A stretch of 33,421 nt of DNA from Plakobranchus ocellatus (GCA_019648995.1 BLXT01003182.1:708015-741435); one strand, 5' to 3'; counted from the first letter of the stretch, positions 1 to 14,800 are shown. Translations and numbers: made by a program. Notes: generated by a model not told the origin, from the letters alone.

Positions 1-452
1 TTCATCAACGCTAATAATGTTATTCTGTACTCTTTTTCATTAGCAGCATACCAAGGCTTTGTTCTGTAGATAGCTGTGTGTTTTCTAAATTTGGAAGTCA
101 CTAATGGGAAAAAAATCAGCTTTTTTTTTGCCGCAAAAGTAGCCTAAAATTTGGTAGCATACCTTTCCATCTATTTGCGATTCGGCATCATGTTATTGAA
201 AAAATTAAATATTGTTTTCTTTACTTTCTATCACTCTCTGCATCAACCAAATATGTGTTTCATAATTATTACAATTCATTTTGTGTGAATTAGCTTTTTA
301 ATAACATCAGAATGTTTTAATTCTTTTTGTCTGGTTTGAAAACCTTTTTTTTAAAATTATTTTTGTCTATAGGTTACAAAATTACTTTTTACATATTAAA
401 ATTTAAAAAATTCAATAGAATACACCTTGTACAAGTGTATAACAAAGTGATT
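1..452. other. Downstream flank of ERCC6, nothing recognised
   Basis: AT-rich sequence beyond the candidate ERCC6 polyadenylation signal. The open frame at 327-551 is low in complexity and has no similarity I can name. Confidence 0.5.
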
Positions 453-458
453 TTTATT
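453..458 (-). terminator. Candidate ERCC6 polyadenylation signal
   Basis: TTTATT on the plus strand reads AATAAA on the minus strand, about 390 nt past the ERCC6 stop codon. It is the first canonical hexamer I found downstream. AT-rich DNA makes chance hexamers common, so the 3' end is tentative. Confidence 0.4.
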
Positions 459-846
459 ATGCTTTGTCAGACTTTGACATACTCCAAAATCCATCAAATA
501 ATGATGCAATATTCAATTATATTGTTTCACAACAACTATATAATTACATAAGCATGAAAATTTGCTTAAAAAGAGAAGCAAGTCTCAACAATGCCTTTTG
601 TTCATATTAAAAATGCATTTTAAAACACAGCAATTATTTTTTTTTTTAAAAGTCAATATCACATCACATTTCATGCATCCATTCATTGTATATGTCCTCT
701 CCTCTTTGTGGTAAATGAGGTTTAAGCTACAGTATATGCCTTGATACCGGTACAAATATCATCCCAACAGCTACGCTCTCACAGCTCTGGTAGGTTTCCA
801 TTGTCAAAAAACTGGTATAAGTATCTCCCACTTTAGTCCTTATTAA

Positions 847-3800
847 TTATCTAAACTCTGCCTTGAGTCTCCACACCCCTCCTGGCTGAAGTTCACATAT
901 CTGTTGAAGCATTGCTTTGAACTTGGGCGCCTCTGCTGGAGGCAAACGAGGCCCGAAATTTAGCACAATTTCCTGTGAACTTGCCTCACCATCTCTAGAG
1001 CCCATGAAGGCAACATAATTACGAATGTCTTGAAGGAGCTCTTCATCTTTAGAGTCCAGGCTTGTGAGCTGAGGAGCAGGCCGATCAGGCCGCAGGAAGT
1101 CATCTTCATCGTCATCTTCGTTACCATCTACTGAGGCAGCTAAGGAAGAAATCCTCTTTCTTGCTTGGATACGGGAGAGGAGGTCATTGGAGGACAGACT
1201 ATCTAATTTAGAACTAAGTGACACATTGCCAGAAATGCTGCCATCAAAAAGCCTCTCCTCCTTGCTCTCTGGCTGTTTGGCTTCTGACTTGAGCTGAAAT
1301 GAAAAAGAAACATGGATTTTTTTTTGTAACAGAAAAACAGAAGAAGGAATATTTGTCTGAAAATTGCATTGATAGTTAGCAATTTGGCCTTATTTTTTAG
1401 CAGACAACTATCAAGATATGTAGTGAATAGAGTTTCATAGAAGGATAAACAAAAGGGGGAAGGGAGGAGACAAGGTAATCCATAACACAAAATAATGAGC
1501 CTTAATAGATTTGTGTTTATCCACATTATTCTTTATATACTGTAGTAAAACAATCTTATCTTTTAGAGAATGAGAGCATTTTATATGACTGGCACATTAT
1601 GAGACTTTTTGCCTGACATGGTGACTCAGGTTTGATGCATCAATTAAAACAAATTCAACACACACTTAATCACATCATCATTGAATACCACATCTTTCAT
1701 CAAATCCTTTCAAGAAATGTAGAGAATTTACAGGCTTTTTTTCTGCCACAAACATCTCATCTTGAGAGGACATAATATTTATGTGTAGCAGTTCCACCAA
1801 GTGAGTCGATTTGCAGTTTGCATGACTGACTTTAAATGAAAAACATTAACTAGAGAAATGAAAACTACTCACCTTTTTAGGTGGAGAACTTTTGACAGAC
1901 ATGCTTTAGATTTTCTGTTCATAAGGCACTGGGAATGGTTACTTTTTTACTTTCATATTTTTAATTGCTGTTAGTTATGCAGACCCATAACCCGACTCAT
2001 TCTGCGAGACTGCCCCACATATATATATTGTGGAAAAGGATACATTATACAACACAATACCTGACTGGACGGATTTGGCCGAGTTGTGCTGGAGGATTCT
2101 TGCTTGCCAGGTTTTCCAAGCAACAGGCTGCTCTTCTTTTGACCAAATCTGGGTCTGAAAAAAATACAGCAGAATGAAAATTCAGTTCAAGCAATGACAA
2201 GATCAAAGCAAAATAAAATAAATTAATATGTCCACCCATATCATATGTTCTTCTCAAGGCTAAATTTATTTACTGCTTTCATAAAATATTAACACACATT
2301 TAAAAAAAAGATATAATTTGAATGCACACTTTTTTCCTTTTTTTGTAGTTTTTTTTTTTTTTTGCCACAAAAGCATATCATTCTCTTGTAAGTTTCTGTA
2401 AATTTCCTAATTACACATTCATAAATCTTCTTAATGGTTTTAAAACTTTGCTTTTCAATCAAAGCGTTTTATGTAAGCAAATTCTGACCTTCTCAGCCAA
2501 ATATAAGACCAAAAAAAAAAGACAGAATTAAGTGCCAACAATTTATAGTGCCTTCAAGATGTAGAAAGATAAAAATCAGTGACCATAATTGCCTGTCGCA
2601 GCCACAGCACATGAACAAAATTGTCAGAATTACAGACATTTGTGTCAATAAAAATTGTTTAAAAATGGAGCAGGTAATTCTCACATTATAATGCTAGATT
2701 TTAAAAGCTATTCCTCTTGCCTGAACAAACCACCTGTGTAAATGGTAGGTAAGGCGATCTTGAACTTTTTTTTTTTCAATTCCTCTTGTGTATTTTAATT
2801 TCCACTTCCAGATCAACAAATTACAGAATGAAGAATCAAGCACATAAAGCAAATAAAGTAAGGGGTTTATATAGTACGGCCCGTGATTGCACATGTGATG
2901 AACAGGGCTTGGGTTGTGTTAAAGATTTGGGATGCTGTATTTTTGTCTATTAAGAAACAATATCTGTTTTTTTACAGCGCATATGATGAACAGGGCTTGG
3001 GCTGTGTTAAAGATTTGGGATGCTGTGTTTTTGTCTTTTAAGAGACAATATCTGTGTTTTTTATAGTGCATGTGATGAACAGGGCTTGGGCTGTGTTAAA
3101 GATTTGGGATACTGTGATTTTGTCTTTAAGTTTTAAAAATATAGACAAATACATAGTACCTCAAATCTCTAACACAGCCCAAGCCCTGTTCATCATATGC
3201 ACTATAAAAAAAACCAGATATTGTTTCTTTTGCCGTCCAGGTTTTCTATTTTATATCAATATGTTATGATGATAACATAATTTTTTTTTCATCACTGAGC
3301 TTTTGGCTATTTTACATTTTTTTTTAAAAATACATTCTTAATTTTTGGCCACAAGAAGAAACTATTGTAAACACTGGCCTGCCTTTTTGAATGCATGAAT
3401 TATTCTTCTGGTTTCACATCATGCCAAATCATATAATTGATGACTATCCTATCCTATACAAACATGCATCAAAAATCAAGTCTCTCTCTGCATGTAAACT
3501 GAATCAGCCAACAAAATAAAACACAATAACGGGCCTACATAAAGATCTAAACCTACTCTAATTAGTGCTATGAAGCCATGGCTCAACCTAGAGTAATAAT
3601 TATGATATTTGTATCTTTGAGACATGTACGTTGATGCAGACCTACTAAAAATAAGATGGGATTTAAAATGATATCACTGTGAAAGATCCTATAATCTGTA
3701 AGCTTTTTTTCCTTAAACAGAAAACTGAGTTGCACAAATCTAGACTGTAGTACCAATCCCACAGCTGATCCAGATTTAAATTAGACCTGTTGTGAGTTAG

Positions 3801-5857
3801 GCCCACATCTGATCTACCTCATTTCTATATGTTAAACTGATTTTCCAAGAAAGTCAATTTCAGGACCTAAATCTTTTTCAATTGGTTACTTTTGTGAGTG
3901 AGTTATACTTGGTATTTTTCTACATTTGAAAAAAAAATTAGGTTTTCTGTTTGTTTTGTTTACAGTGGTTGATCTTACATTTGTAAGATTGCTCTGGCAC
4001 TTGAAAATTGGTAGCAGAAGTAATAAAATTTTATGCTAAAATTTCACTCGTCTTTCTTCAAATTTCAGTCTTTCATAAGAAAACAAAATAATAAAAATGG
4101 GTTTTTTTTGGGGATATTTTTGCTGGATTTTTCACCATACATGCAAAATTATCACACAAAAGCCAGGATGGTAGGCAAATCTGATCTGAATACATCCCTA
4201 CACAAAGAAAAGAGTATGCATCTCTCCACTTATATTGTAATTACAACTGATTGCAAAGCATGTGTTAAGAGCAAACTAGTTATATAGCAAAAAAATGTTA
4301 TACCTCCCAAACAACCATTTAACCTTAGCATACGTTTATCTCGCATGTGTTTAATCAGACACTACTGTATTTTTTCTAATAACTGTGTGCATTGTGGTTA
4401 TGACAAATCCATATCTACCAACAACTCAAATGAAAACCTCAAATTAGTGAATATGAAAATTGGAATTGACATGACATTTGATATCTCTAGAGATATTTTT
4501 CCAAAATGTGTGCACATAGATAAAATACTACATCATTTGAATTACATTTTTCCGTCAGTATTGAAATGAAAAGTTCATTCAAGCTTCTTAAAGCAAAAAT
4601 AGAACTATTTTGATGCATTTTATAAGAACCAACTCTCTTTTTGATCTGAGCAAAAAGTCAATAACCAGGAAACTAAAAATGAACCAGGGAGGGTTAGTAA
4701 CAAGAAAAAAAAACTTCATTTCTTCTTAGTCTCTTCTTAGATGGGATTGTCTTGGATCAGGGCCAGTGACTAAGAAATCGCCTGTGGATGACGGAAGTTG
4801 AACAGCTGTTTCAAAATGATCACAACTTACTTGGACACTGCCCCATGCTGTCCTGTCCATGTAGGCAGTCCAGACATGGCGGAGGAACATCGTTGGCGCG
4901 ATCTTCTTAAAGCAGCCACTGCTTCTCGCGCCACTTTCTCAGCCTCAGCCTCCACTATAGCATAGTCAGGACGGCCACTCTCCATGATTTTGTCATGTTT
5001 CATGGCTCCATGAATGCCTGGCAGGAGATTGAAACAATTGCACAAAAAGTAAATTAGGACTGTCTGTGGAGAAACCTAGACATGTCATTTTTTAACCTTG
5101 TTTTCCCCTATCTGCCATTGCTGAATGATGTGAGTATGGTGCTCAACTTGCCTGTTTTCTTGAACAGTTCCCTCAAGACATAATCATCATGACCTGTTGG
5201 ATCAACATTGGAGCCAGTATCCACACTTTGGGATGCACCAGATTGATTCTCACTTCCACCCGGATTAGATTTAGCAAGGGGACAATGTTTGACAAGGTTG
5301 GGGATCCGTTCGCCTTCAAAACCTGTTGTGACAGAATTTGAAAAGTGACAACAGTAATGCAATCAAATATACGGAGCAACACAGAATTAAACAATAAAAA
5401 ACTGATCACAGAAAAGACATATTTACAAAGTTACTCTTTATCAAGCATTTTAAGGGAAAAGAAGGTCTACAGAATATTACACTATAAGCATGAAATGAAG
5501 GAGTGAGATAAAGAAGAAGCAAAGTGTCAACAAAGACTTTGAAAAAGTTTAGGAGCAAGATAATCTTGTGTGGTGAGACATGGTTGCAAAAGCTTAAAAG
5601 CAGAGCACATGTAGTTGACTGTTATAACAAAAAGTGCAACAAAGAAAAAGAAATATAAAATCAAAGTTAATCTCTGGTATGGCTGGGGTGGATATAAATA
5701 GCAATAATTTAGTGAAGCTCTTACCTAAAAATAATACTTATTAAGCTCATAGAAGTACAGTGGTGTATACTTAATGTAAACTGTTCAGAACCATAAGAAT
5801 AAATAAAAAAGAAATAAAAAAACAAATTAGGCTTATAAGATTACATAGAGCAAATGC

Positions 5858-5892
<35 letters not shown>

Positions 5893-8800
5893 AAAGAAAT
5901 AAAAAAATATGAATTGGTTGGCTTATAAGAAGGCTTTTTCTGCTTTAATGTACATTAACTATTTCTTCATACAAATGTCAAAATGTAAAGTCTATTCAGA
6001 AGTTGCTTTGTATGAAAAAAAAAAAGTAGCTTAAAAAAGTGTTACGATAAAAATCTTACTGCAATTGAAACACTGAAATAAAACTTACATGCATCTCGTT
6101 TTCTTTTCTTCTTGTGCCTCCTTTCTTCTCTTTTGTCGTCTTTTTGCGGCAACTTCTCAATCCTTGACATTTTCTTTTCAACCTCTTTTTTCTGTTCCGA
6201 CAGCTTGCCACCATCATGTCTTTCAAGCTTGTAGCCACTTGTGTCTTTCTTTAAGCTTGGAATCGTCCACTTTTTTCCATTTTTCTCCCAAGCCCAGCTT
6301 TTCTTCAAATTACTGCTATCACAGTCCAAGTTTGCATTTTTTGAGCCTACACTTTCTTTCACAAGAGAGTCACTTACATCTACTTTCTCAACACTGTTGT
6401 CTGATGATACCTCCTCCCCATCACTTTTTTGCACTTTGATTCTCACAACCTTCCCCTCAATCCCTCTATGCTCTAGAATAAGACAAGGCATTTCACCAAT
6501 TGTCAAATTTTGTTTATCTTGTGGCTGTGAATCTATAGCTCCTCCAGTCTTTACATCTAAGGTATCCCCTCTGCACTCTGCACTGCTCTGATCCTCTTGA
6601 CTTGCTACACCACTGTCATCCTTCCTATCCTGCACATGATCATTTTTATTCCCCTTCTCTTTTTTATCTAATACTGAATCTTCAAAACTTTTTTTTTGTT
6701 TCTCCATCTCCATCTTCCGACTGAGCATCCTGGCAAACGCCTTCATCCGCTCAATTTCTGAATTGTCCAGCCCACCCTCCTTTGATTCTTTTCCAGCTAT
6801 GAGATCTTCATCTTCCTCATCCTCAATTTTCCTGACAGTTTCATCTCTCCTTTCATCTTCAGCTTTTTCTAGAGGCTCTATATCCTCATCATCTACCTCT
6901 GCCTCTCTAAGCCTTCTCTCCTTAATCTCATCAAAGCGGTTCTTTCGGGGCTTTTTGGGCACTCTCACATCAGAATCTGTACCTGCAAAGAGGGCACTTG
7001 TCTCAGTGCCTTCTTTGTTGTCCTGGTTGCCCAAGGTGAATAATTCATACATGTCCTGAGATTTAAATAGACGGCGTTGCTTTGGGTCCTTCAGAATTCG
7101 GTTTGTCAGAAACTGCTTGAAGATTTGCCTGGAAAAAAAAAATTATCTTAGAATGTCTATTTTATTCTTATTTCTCTCATACATATTATATTGTCTTCAA
7201 AATCATATATTTTTGAGAGAAAAGTGGCCAAAGTTTTGTTCTAACAAAAAGCTCCAGGAATCTCTACAACAGAACTGAGACAGAGCAGATCATCCTGACT
7301 TTCAACACATGATTTTAAAAGTTTAAAAGAGGTCCATCCATTTTTTTTAAAAGATTTTGCTTGCATCCAGACTTTTGCTGCTGAGGTCTCAAAAAATTGA
7401 GAACCAAAGCCATTTTCATACAAAGCTTACTAAAGAGATAATTCATAAGCTAACAGCCCCAGGCTCAGAAAAATAGGAACATATTCTTTGCCTTCTTTCA
7501 CCATTTTAGAAATGGAAGAATAAAAAACCTTGTTTTTATTTTTACATCACATCACAAGTGATTCTTTAAGAGGAATGTCTTGATTGAAAAAAAAAGTAGC
7601 CGTAGATCCTACCTGTGATAAATCTTTTCTTCAATGGTTCCTGAGGTGAGAAGCCTGTAGATTGTCACCTGACGTTGCTGGCCAATTCGCCAGGCCCGCT
7701 CTCGTGCTTGTGTATCAGTGCTAGGGTTCCAGTCTGGGTCAAAGATGATGACCCGGTCAGCACCGGTCAGGTTCACACCCAATCCACCCACACGAGTGGT
7801 CAACAAGAACAAATAGATGCTTGGGTCCTGAGGAATAAAAAAATAAGGTATTTAATCAAAACCAACACTTTGCAGTAGACTTTGCTTAACTCAATCTGTT
7901 AAGCCACAGACCTAAGATTTCCAGCTATCAGTAAAGTCAATTGATAAGGAAAATTCATAGAGAAATAAAAGTTTCTTGCAAACCAACAAGATCAGAAAAG
8001 TTGACGAGACTTAGAGCATTGTGCTGTGCCTTCCCTGTGCTTTAAATTTAGAAATTCGTATTTTACACGCAATGGGATTAAATCAGGAGGCAGCTGCTAT
8101 TTTATTCTGATAGCTGATTCTTGATGAATTCCTGCTTGTTTTCATTTTACTGCTCATGTAAATGTTACTCTTCTTAGCCCATACATACACAATCACTGCA
8201 AAAAATGTTGACAATCATTTTTTATTCTTGCTGTAAGTTCCTCAAAATTATTAGAAAATTTTCAAGAGCACCAAAAAAAAAGACTATTACATAAAAACAT
8301 CTTTGGTTGAAGAGAAGGTGAAACCTATAAAATATGATATTAAGACATTTAGAAACATCAAACAAGAAGCCAGAGTGTTTCTGGTTAGCTATTGAAACAA
8401 CTTTCTCATTACGCTGCTCAGCTACATTGTTGCCTGTGTAATTCTCACCTTGTTGTATTGGTCTATGAGTGGCTGCCTTGCTGAGATAGATGTTCCTCCA
8501 TCCATGGTAAGATACCTATAGCCCTGATCCTGTATAAACTTCTCCAAAATATTCAGCATCTGTTAAAATGTCAGGACAGAGAAAAATATGAATGAATATA
8601 TCTGGTACAGACCTAATTAAGGCAATTCAAACAGAGAAGTGATACTCTAACAGTGGATTACTATGTCTATTTCATGTTTGGCCATTGAAGAAGAAGGAAA
8701 AAATGTCCTATTTAGAAACAGCTGGGTCATGTTAGATACCTCCCCTAAATAAGAAATACATAGAGTAATCACTGTAAAAGTTATGAGGATAACTTCTTAA

Positions 8801-11800
8801 TTAGGTTACTACTCTCATCAAGAAATTAATCCAGCACTTTGACTATCCAGAAAATGACTGCAGCAACTGTTGAAAAATGTTTTGTAAAGTAGAAGTGCAT
8901 TTCATATTCCTAAGATCATATGGCATGTACAAGTACTTTGTCTTTGCTTTGCTTGACACCTTCAATTTGCCCAAGGGATTTGAAGCCTAGCTGCCAACAA
9001 ACTAAAAACAAAGGATAATACCCTTCAGAAATTACTTCGGAGCAATGATCTAAATTTTTTGCTATTGGCACCTACCCTCCTCACCATGATTAATTGGTGA
9101 TAACAATCTGTTGCTAAGTGATTACAAAGGACCATACAAAATCATGCCCGTTAAAATGGCAGGAAAATGCTCCTCTGTGTTCATGTGGAGTACAATTTAA
9201 CCCTGAATATGAGTCACAAAAGACACTCACCGTTTTACTCTGTGTGAATAGCAGCACTCGATGATCTTGCTTCTTCCACAATCGCAGCAGAGCCTCTACT
9301 ACAATCATCTTGCCACTGCGACTCCAGTGACCAAACTGATCTTCAGGGAGGTCACTAGGGCCCTGGCTGAACAACTGAAGGCCACCGGTTGAGAGATCTG
9401 GATGATTGCAGATCTTGCGCAGCATGATTAACCCAGCAAAGATCTAAAATTTATTGGGTTTTTAGGGAGGGGAAAGAATCACATAATACATTTTTATATT
9501 ATATCAGCATGGTAAAAACTATCTTGAGCTTGGATAGACTTTGACACTTTTAATTAAAAGATTTGTGACATAAATAACATGACATTTATCAACATATTTG
9601 GTTTTATACTCAATGTCTTGACAATCTTTTGTAAATCATTGAGTGCCATCTTAAAATACATGTGACATAAATAAAATGACATTTATCAACATATTTGGTT
9701 TTATACTCAATGTCCTGATAATCTTTTGGAAATCACTGAGTGCCATCTTAAAATACATGTGACATATATAACATGACATTTTTCAATATATATTCAATAT
9801 CATGACAATCTGCTGGAAATCATTTAGTGTTGTCTTAAAATATGTGTGACATAAATAACATGACATTTATCAAGATATTTGGTTTCAAACTCAATGTCCT
9901 GACAATCTACTGGAATTCATTTAGGGCTGTCTTAAAGCACACTTGACTCAAATTTATGACTTAAAAAAAAAAACTCATCGAGACCAGACTGTCTTTGCAG
10001 CAAGAAAAATTCAGTTGTGTACTCAAAGAAAAATGAACATTTACTTAGTTTAAACCAATGTAATGGTTAAATCTATTATACTTTGAACTATTTTCTCATG
10101 CTCAACTGCCAAGAATTTTAAAAAATTAGTTTGAAAAACCCATTAGATTGATTTAAAACGATGATGATGGAATAAAGTAGGCTCTACTCCAACCTGAAAC
10201 TTTCCCTGAAGGATTGCATTGCACTCTCTTGATTCCAGGTATTCTTGATAAATATTCTTTTGCTCATCAGTCAGGCGGCAAAATAAGACCTGGAAGCACA
10301 GACAAATGCAAGCTATTAGAATATAATTACATCTCAACCCATTGAAAAAAAAAATGAATACAAGCCAAATTTTGAACAATACAAAAAAAAAAACAAAAAA
10401 AAAACTGAAATAAACTGAAATCTTGTTCTGATACAAGTTTAGTAAAATATGACTTGTTAACTAACATCATAGGTAAACCAGACTTTGAGTGAGGCTCATG
10501 AAAGATCACAAAAGTCACTTTTCTGAGATGACATCTAAAAACCTAAGAAATGAAACACCATACAAAATTTTGAAAACATAAATAGCAGCTAAAAATAGAT
10601 TTCAGAGGACAATAACCTTAAGAAATTCCTTCTAAACAATCATCAAACTTTTGCTATTTGTGCTTATCCTCCTCAACATCATTAATTGACAATAATAACA
10701 CTGTGCCTCGATATAATAAAGCTATGATATGATTACATTTATGGTAAAAAAAAAACATGTTCAACATAATGATCAGAAAAAAAAATACCTGCTCATTCTT
10801 TCCTGGCAGATTAAGATTCTGCTTCACATCTGCTTTCATCCTGCGGATCAGGTAAGGGTTGATTGTGTCTCTTAGGACGCAGGCACACCGGTAAGCAGTT
10901 TCAACCTGTAAATATCCAAACAAAAGTAAGTCTTCTTTTTGCCTCTTTCTGGAACAAGTTTCAAGTTTTTCATACTACAACATGATGACTATTTTCTCGT
11001 CATAAAAAAAATTGCTTATGCAATACTGGAAGTAACAAATGCTGGCCAGGACATAAAGTATTTCCTTTGATGAAGCTCTAAATATATAGGAAAGTCTTGG
11101 TCATTCTCATCTTGTTTGCATATCTTTAACTGTTACTAAAACTTGAGCATGTATTTATGTCTATGTAAAAAAAAAATAGCTTTCAATTGGAAAAAAAAAC
11201 TCACCCATTTTCCAATTCATGTACAAATCTTAAACTGAATATTCATTATTTACAAGTCTAGTCACAAGACTGTTTCAATTTTTACCCTTAAAATACATAT
11301 AAATAGACTAATGACTTAAATGGTACACACCAAAGGAATTTGTCAGCTAATACTGAAGAATATCTTTGGTATTTACCATTGAGTTAAGTTATTAAAGTCT
11401 ATTCAAATATTTTAGCCAGACAAAAAAGGCTATGCCTGTTCAAATTTCATTTTCTATCAGACAATTATAGTTAAAGTAAAAAAATGGCTTACTAATAAAT
11501 GAAAGATGTATAAATTGATTATAATACCTGAATTTGAGTGGCATTAGAGTAACCTCCTTGGACAATGGGTATGGAGAAGTGCTGCATGAAGTCTGGTAGC
11601 GTGCCTAACTTGCCAGGAAACACAAAATCAAATAGTGACCACAACTCTTTCAGATTGTTCTGAATTGGCGAGCCAGATAAGATAATTCTATGTGGCGTGC
11701 GGAACTGATGAAAAACAAAAAAAAATAATTTTTTTAAAGCACCAAAAATAGTCTTGACTCATTATTTCATCAACTCTTTTTTCCAATGCTTTTTTAAGTA

Positions 11801-14800
11801 AAAGAGGTGTTTTGGATGAAAGCCAATTTGCTTGACTTAACTTTGAATTTTTCAAAAACAAAATAAAAATCTTTTTAAAAGGATCAACCTCTGTTGTAAA
11901 ACAAAACTCATGATTCTAACATAATACATTTTTTAACATGAGCTACACCAATACAAAATACAAAATAAAAAAAAAACCCAAAAAAACAAAAACTAAATTT
12001 ACATTTAGCTTTACTTCCGTTTTCAACCAAAATTCTACAGGGTCCCAACCTGTTTACAACACAGAGTGACTTTAGCATCCGGATTGCGGATTTTATGTCC
12101 CTCGTCCAGGATGACATAATGCCAGTTAAAGCGCAGTATAATCTCCTGTTGGATGACCAGTGTGCTGTACGACGTGATGAGAATGCCAAAGCTTTTTGCA
12201 ATGGATCTCACCAGATCAGACTGAAACATNNNNNNNNNNNNNNNNNNNNNNNNNNNNNNNNNNNNNNNNNNNAAAAAAAAAAAAAAAAGAAAATATGTGT
12301 GAATTAGGAAGGCTGAGAAGATAAGCGTTAAAAGTAGGTACAGTTCAATTTCGCTATCATTTCCTTTTCTTGCCATACCAATATATTTAGCCATGAATAA
12401 GTCTGTTAAAAAAATGATATTGATGTATTTTTGGAATGCCTTCAATTACAAGATAAAACTGAAAACTACACTTCAAGTTACAACAAGATCCAATTTTAGC
12501 CTCAATTTCTCAAACCATCCCAAATTTCATCTGTAAGAAATTCAAAATTTGAGCAGCAAAGGTATTTGATCTTTTACCAAATGATTGTTGCAATACACCA
12601 TTCTTTCTCTGCCTACCAAAAAAAATTCTACGAGTTGCTAAACAGAACGTGCTTTGAAGCTTCTATTTTAAATGCAAAGTAATCAATGAAACTGTTAGCT
12701 GCTTCTTGAAATGTATGCATATGGGAAGAATTTTCAACATCGAACTCAATATCACCTGTGATCCTGAGTAAGAGCCAGAGGAATGAAGAATGGCCACACG
12801 AAACTCTGGCCACCACTTGTGGCACTCTTTCAGCCACTGATGCATCACCGTCGTAGGACATACAATGATGGTTGGGCCCAGACCTTTGTACCTGGGATGG
12901 CGCAAAACCATATCTCCAGTTTACAAAATAAATTGCATATCTCCTCTACAGCTTTAAAAAGATCCTTTAAAAATTTCCACCCTTAAAAGTGCTGCAAGTT
13001 TATCAATACAGAGAAACAAGATCACACCCTGCTTGATGTCAATATGCATTAAAATAAATAGTAATAAAAATACTGCATTATACTAATAACAAAAAAAAAA
13101 AGAAATAAGAGATTCACATTCGTGTCCAGAGTTAATTTCATGAATTTGATTAAATTTTACAATGCAGTAAAACCCAAAGCCCACACTACCTAGAGCCTGA
13201 TATTTTTAGATACTGATTCATGTATGGGAGCAAAAAGGCCTGCAAACTAAATAATTTATGGCAAAATTTCTGAAAAGCCTGCAGTCCATCACAGTTTTGT
13301 AAAGAAACAATATCCTCTATTAAGTTAGATTAGCCTTCATTGAGAAATCTTCATTGGCCTGCATGCCTTAGTATTCTCCCATGCCGGCATATTTTACTTA
13401 CGGAAAGTTGACATTCCTGACTTTGCTTGACCGTAGAGCAGCTAAGAAAGCAATAGTCTGAATAGTTTTGCCGAGACCCATCTCATCGCCAACTATCCCA
13501 CCTGCCTGCTGCGTATGTAGTTCCCAAAGCCAGCGTACACCTGTTTTTTGGTACCTAGAAAAAATGCATAAAGTGTCACCATAAAATTCGGCATTGCCAC
13601 CCTAAAGAGGTGTTAAAATGTAGTTGCACTTTAGTATACTGCTAGTTATAAACCACAATTCTCTCATAACATTTAAGGAAGTTGGGAAATGGTCACTGTT
13701 CATATCATACAATGCCCAAGTAGGATGCTCTCCTGAATTTGTTTTTACCTTAACACTCTATTTCGTGGTGGCACCAAACACTATCAATTACAATATTTTT
13801 AAATACTGAGATTTGCTTGCTTTTATGGTATTACTTAAGGCAATGTTTGGGAAAAAAAAAATTACAAGAAATAAATCTGATATTTACATCTCTTATCAGT
13901 TTGAAAGGTCAAGAAAGGTCTATTATTTAAAAATAAATCAGATATTTTTTCACAGCACAAAATGAAAGTATTTTGACCACAAACACTAAATCTCAAAAGA
14001 ATATTCAGAACTAATTTCAATTGGACGTCAAATCATGAGATCAGACTGAAAAAAAAAAAGTGAAAAGCAAGCGTTTCTGTCTTGCCATTATTACTTATAT
14101 AGTTTTTTCCACAGTTTAGAAGGGACTCTAAGTCCCCCATCAAATTCTCCAGAATCATCTTCATCTCTATCATCATCATCATTTGATTCGGATCTCCTGG
14201 TTTTAGCAGCCTTCTCATCTTTTGCATCAAGCTTTTGCTGCCTGTATGAAAAAGCATATTTACGCATTAATGGGTAATTTCAAAAGCAGGTTTTTAAAAT
14301 CTTGAAGTAAAACATAAAAAATGATTAGAAATATCAAAAACATAAGATGATGAAAAGACTGCTTATCAATAATATACACAGAGATAATAAGAAATGTAGG
14401 AGAAAATTAAATCTTCATCTATAAGATCATTTATATACAAGGCAACATTTTATATTGAACACAGCTCATCTTCAAGTTACATACAGGATTTACACCAATT
14501 CAAAATAAAAAAAAAAGCAAACCATAGCTTATTATTCCTACTAAAATAATTTTTTATTTTTTTTATTTAATGTTTCAGAAAACAATGCATGGCAAAGATA
14601 ATGTGAATTTACCTCAGCAGCCTATCTTGATAATCCTCCGCGTCAGCATCATCTCTTTCCCTTCTGATTGACAGATCTCTCTTCACCCGGCTTCTTTCAG
14701 GGGGACCCTCCTCATCACTGTTGCCTCGGTACTTGGGTGGCCGCCTGGAGCGCTTGCCCAGCAACCTTCTCCTGCTTCTGCCACTGATCCCCTTAACACT

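Noticed and set aside
6042-7059. Long plus-strand open frames opposite the large ERCC6 exon (serine/phenylalanine-rich)
   Set aside because: They are antisense shadows of the acidic and lysine-rich ERCC6 linker; no similarity and no splice or start context.
12050-12275. A missing ERCC6 exon within the N gap
   Set aside because: The exons at 12756-12891 and 12050-12220 join in phase and align with human CSB residue for residue across the junction.
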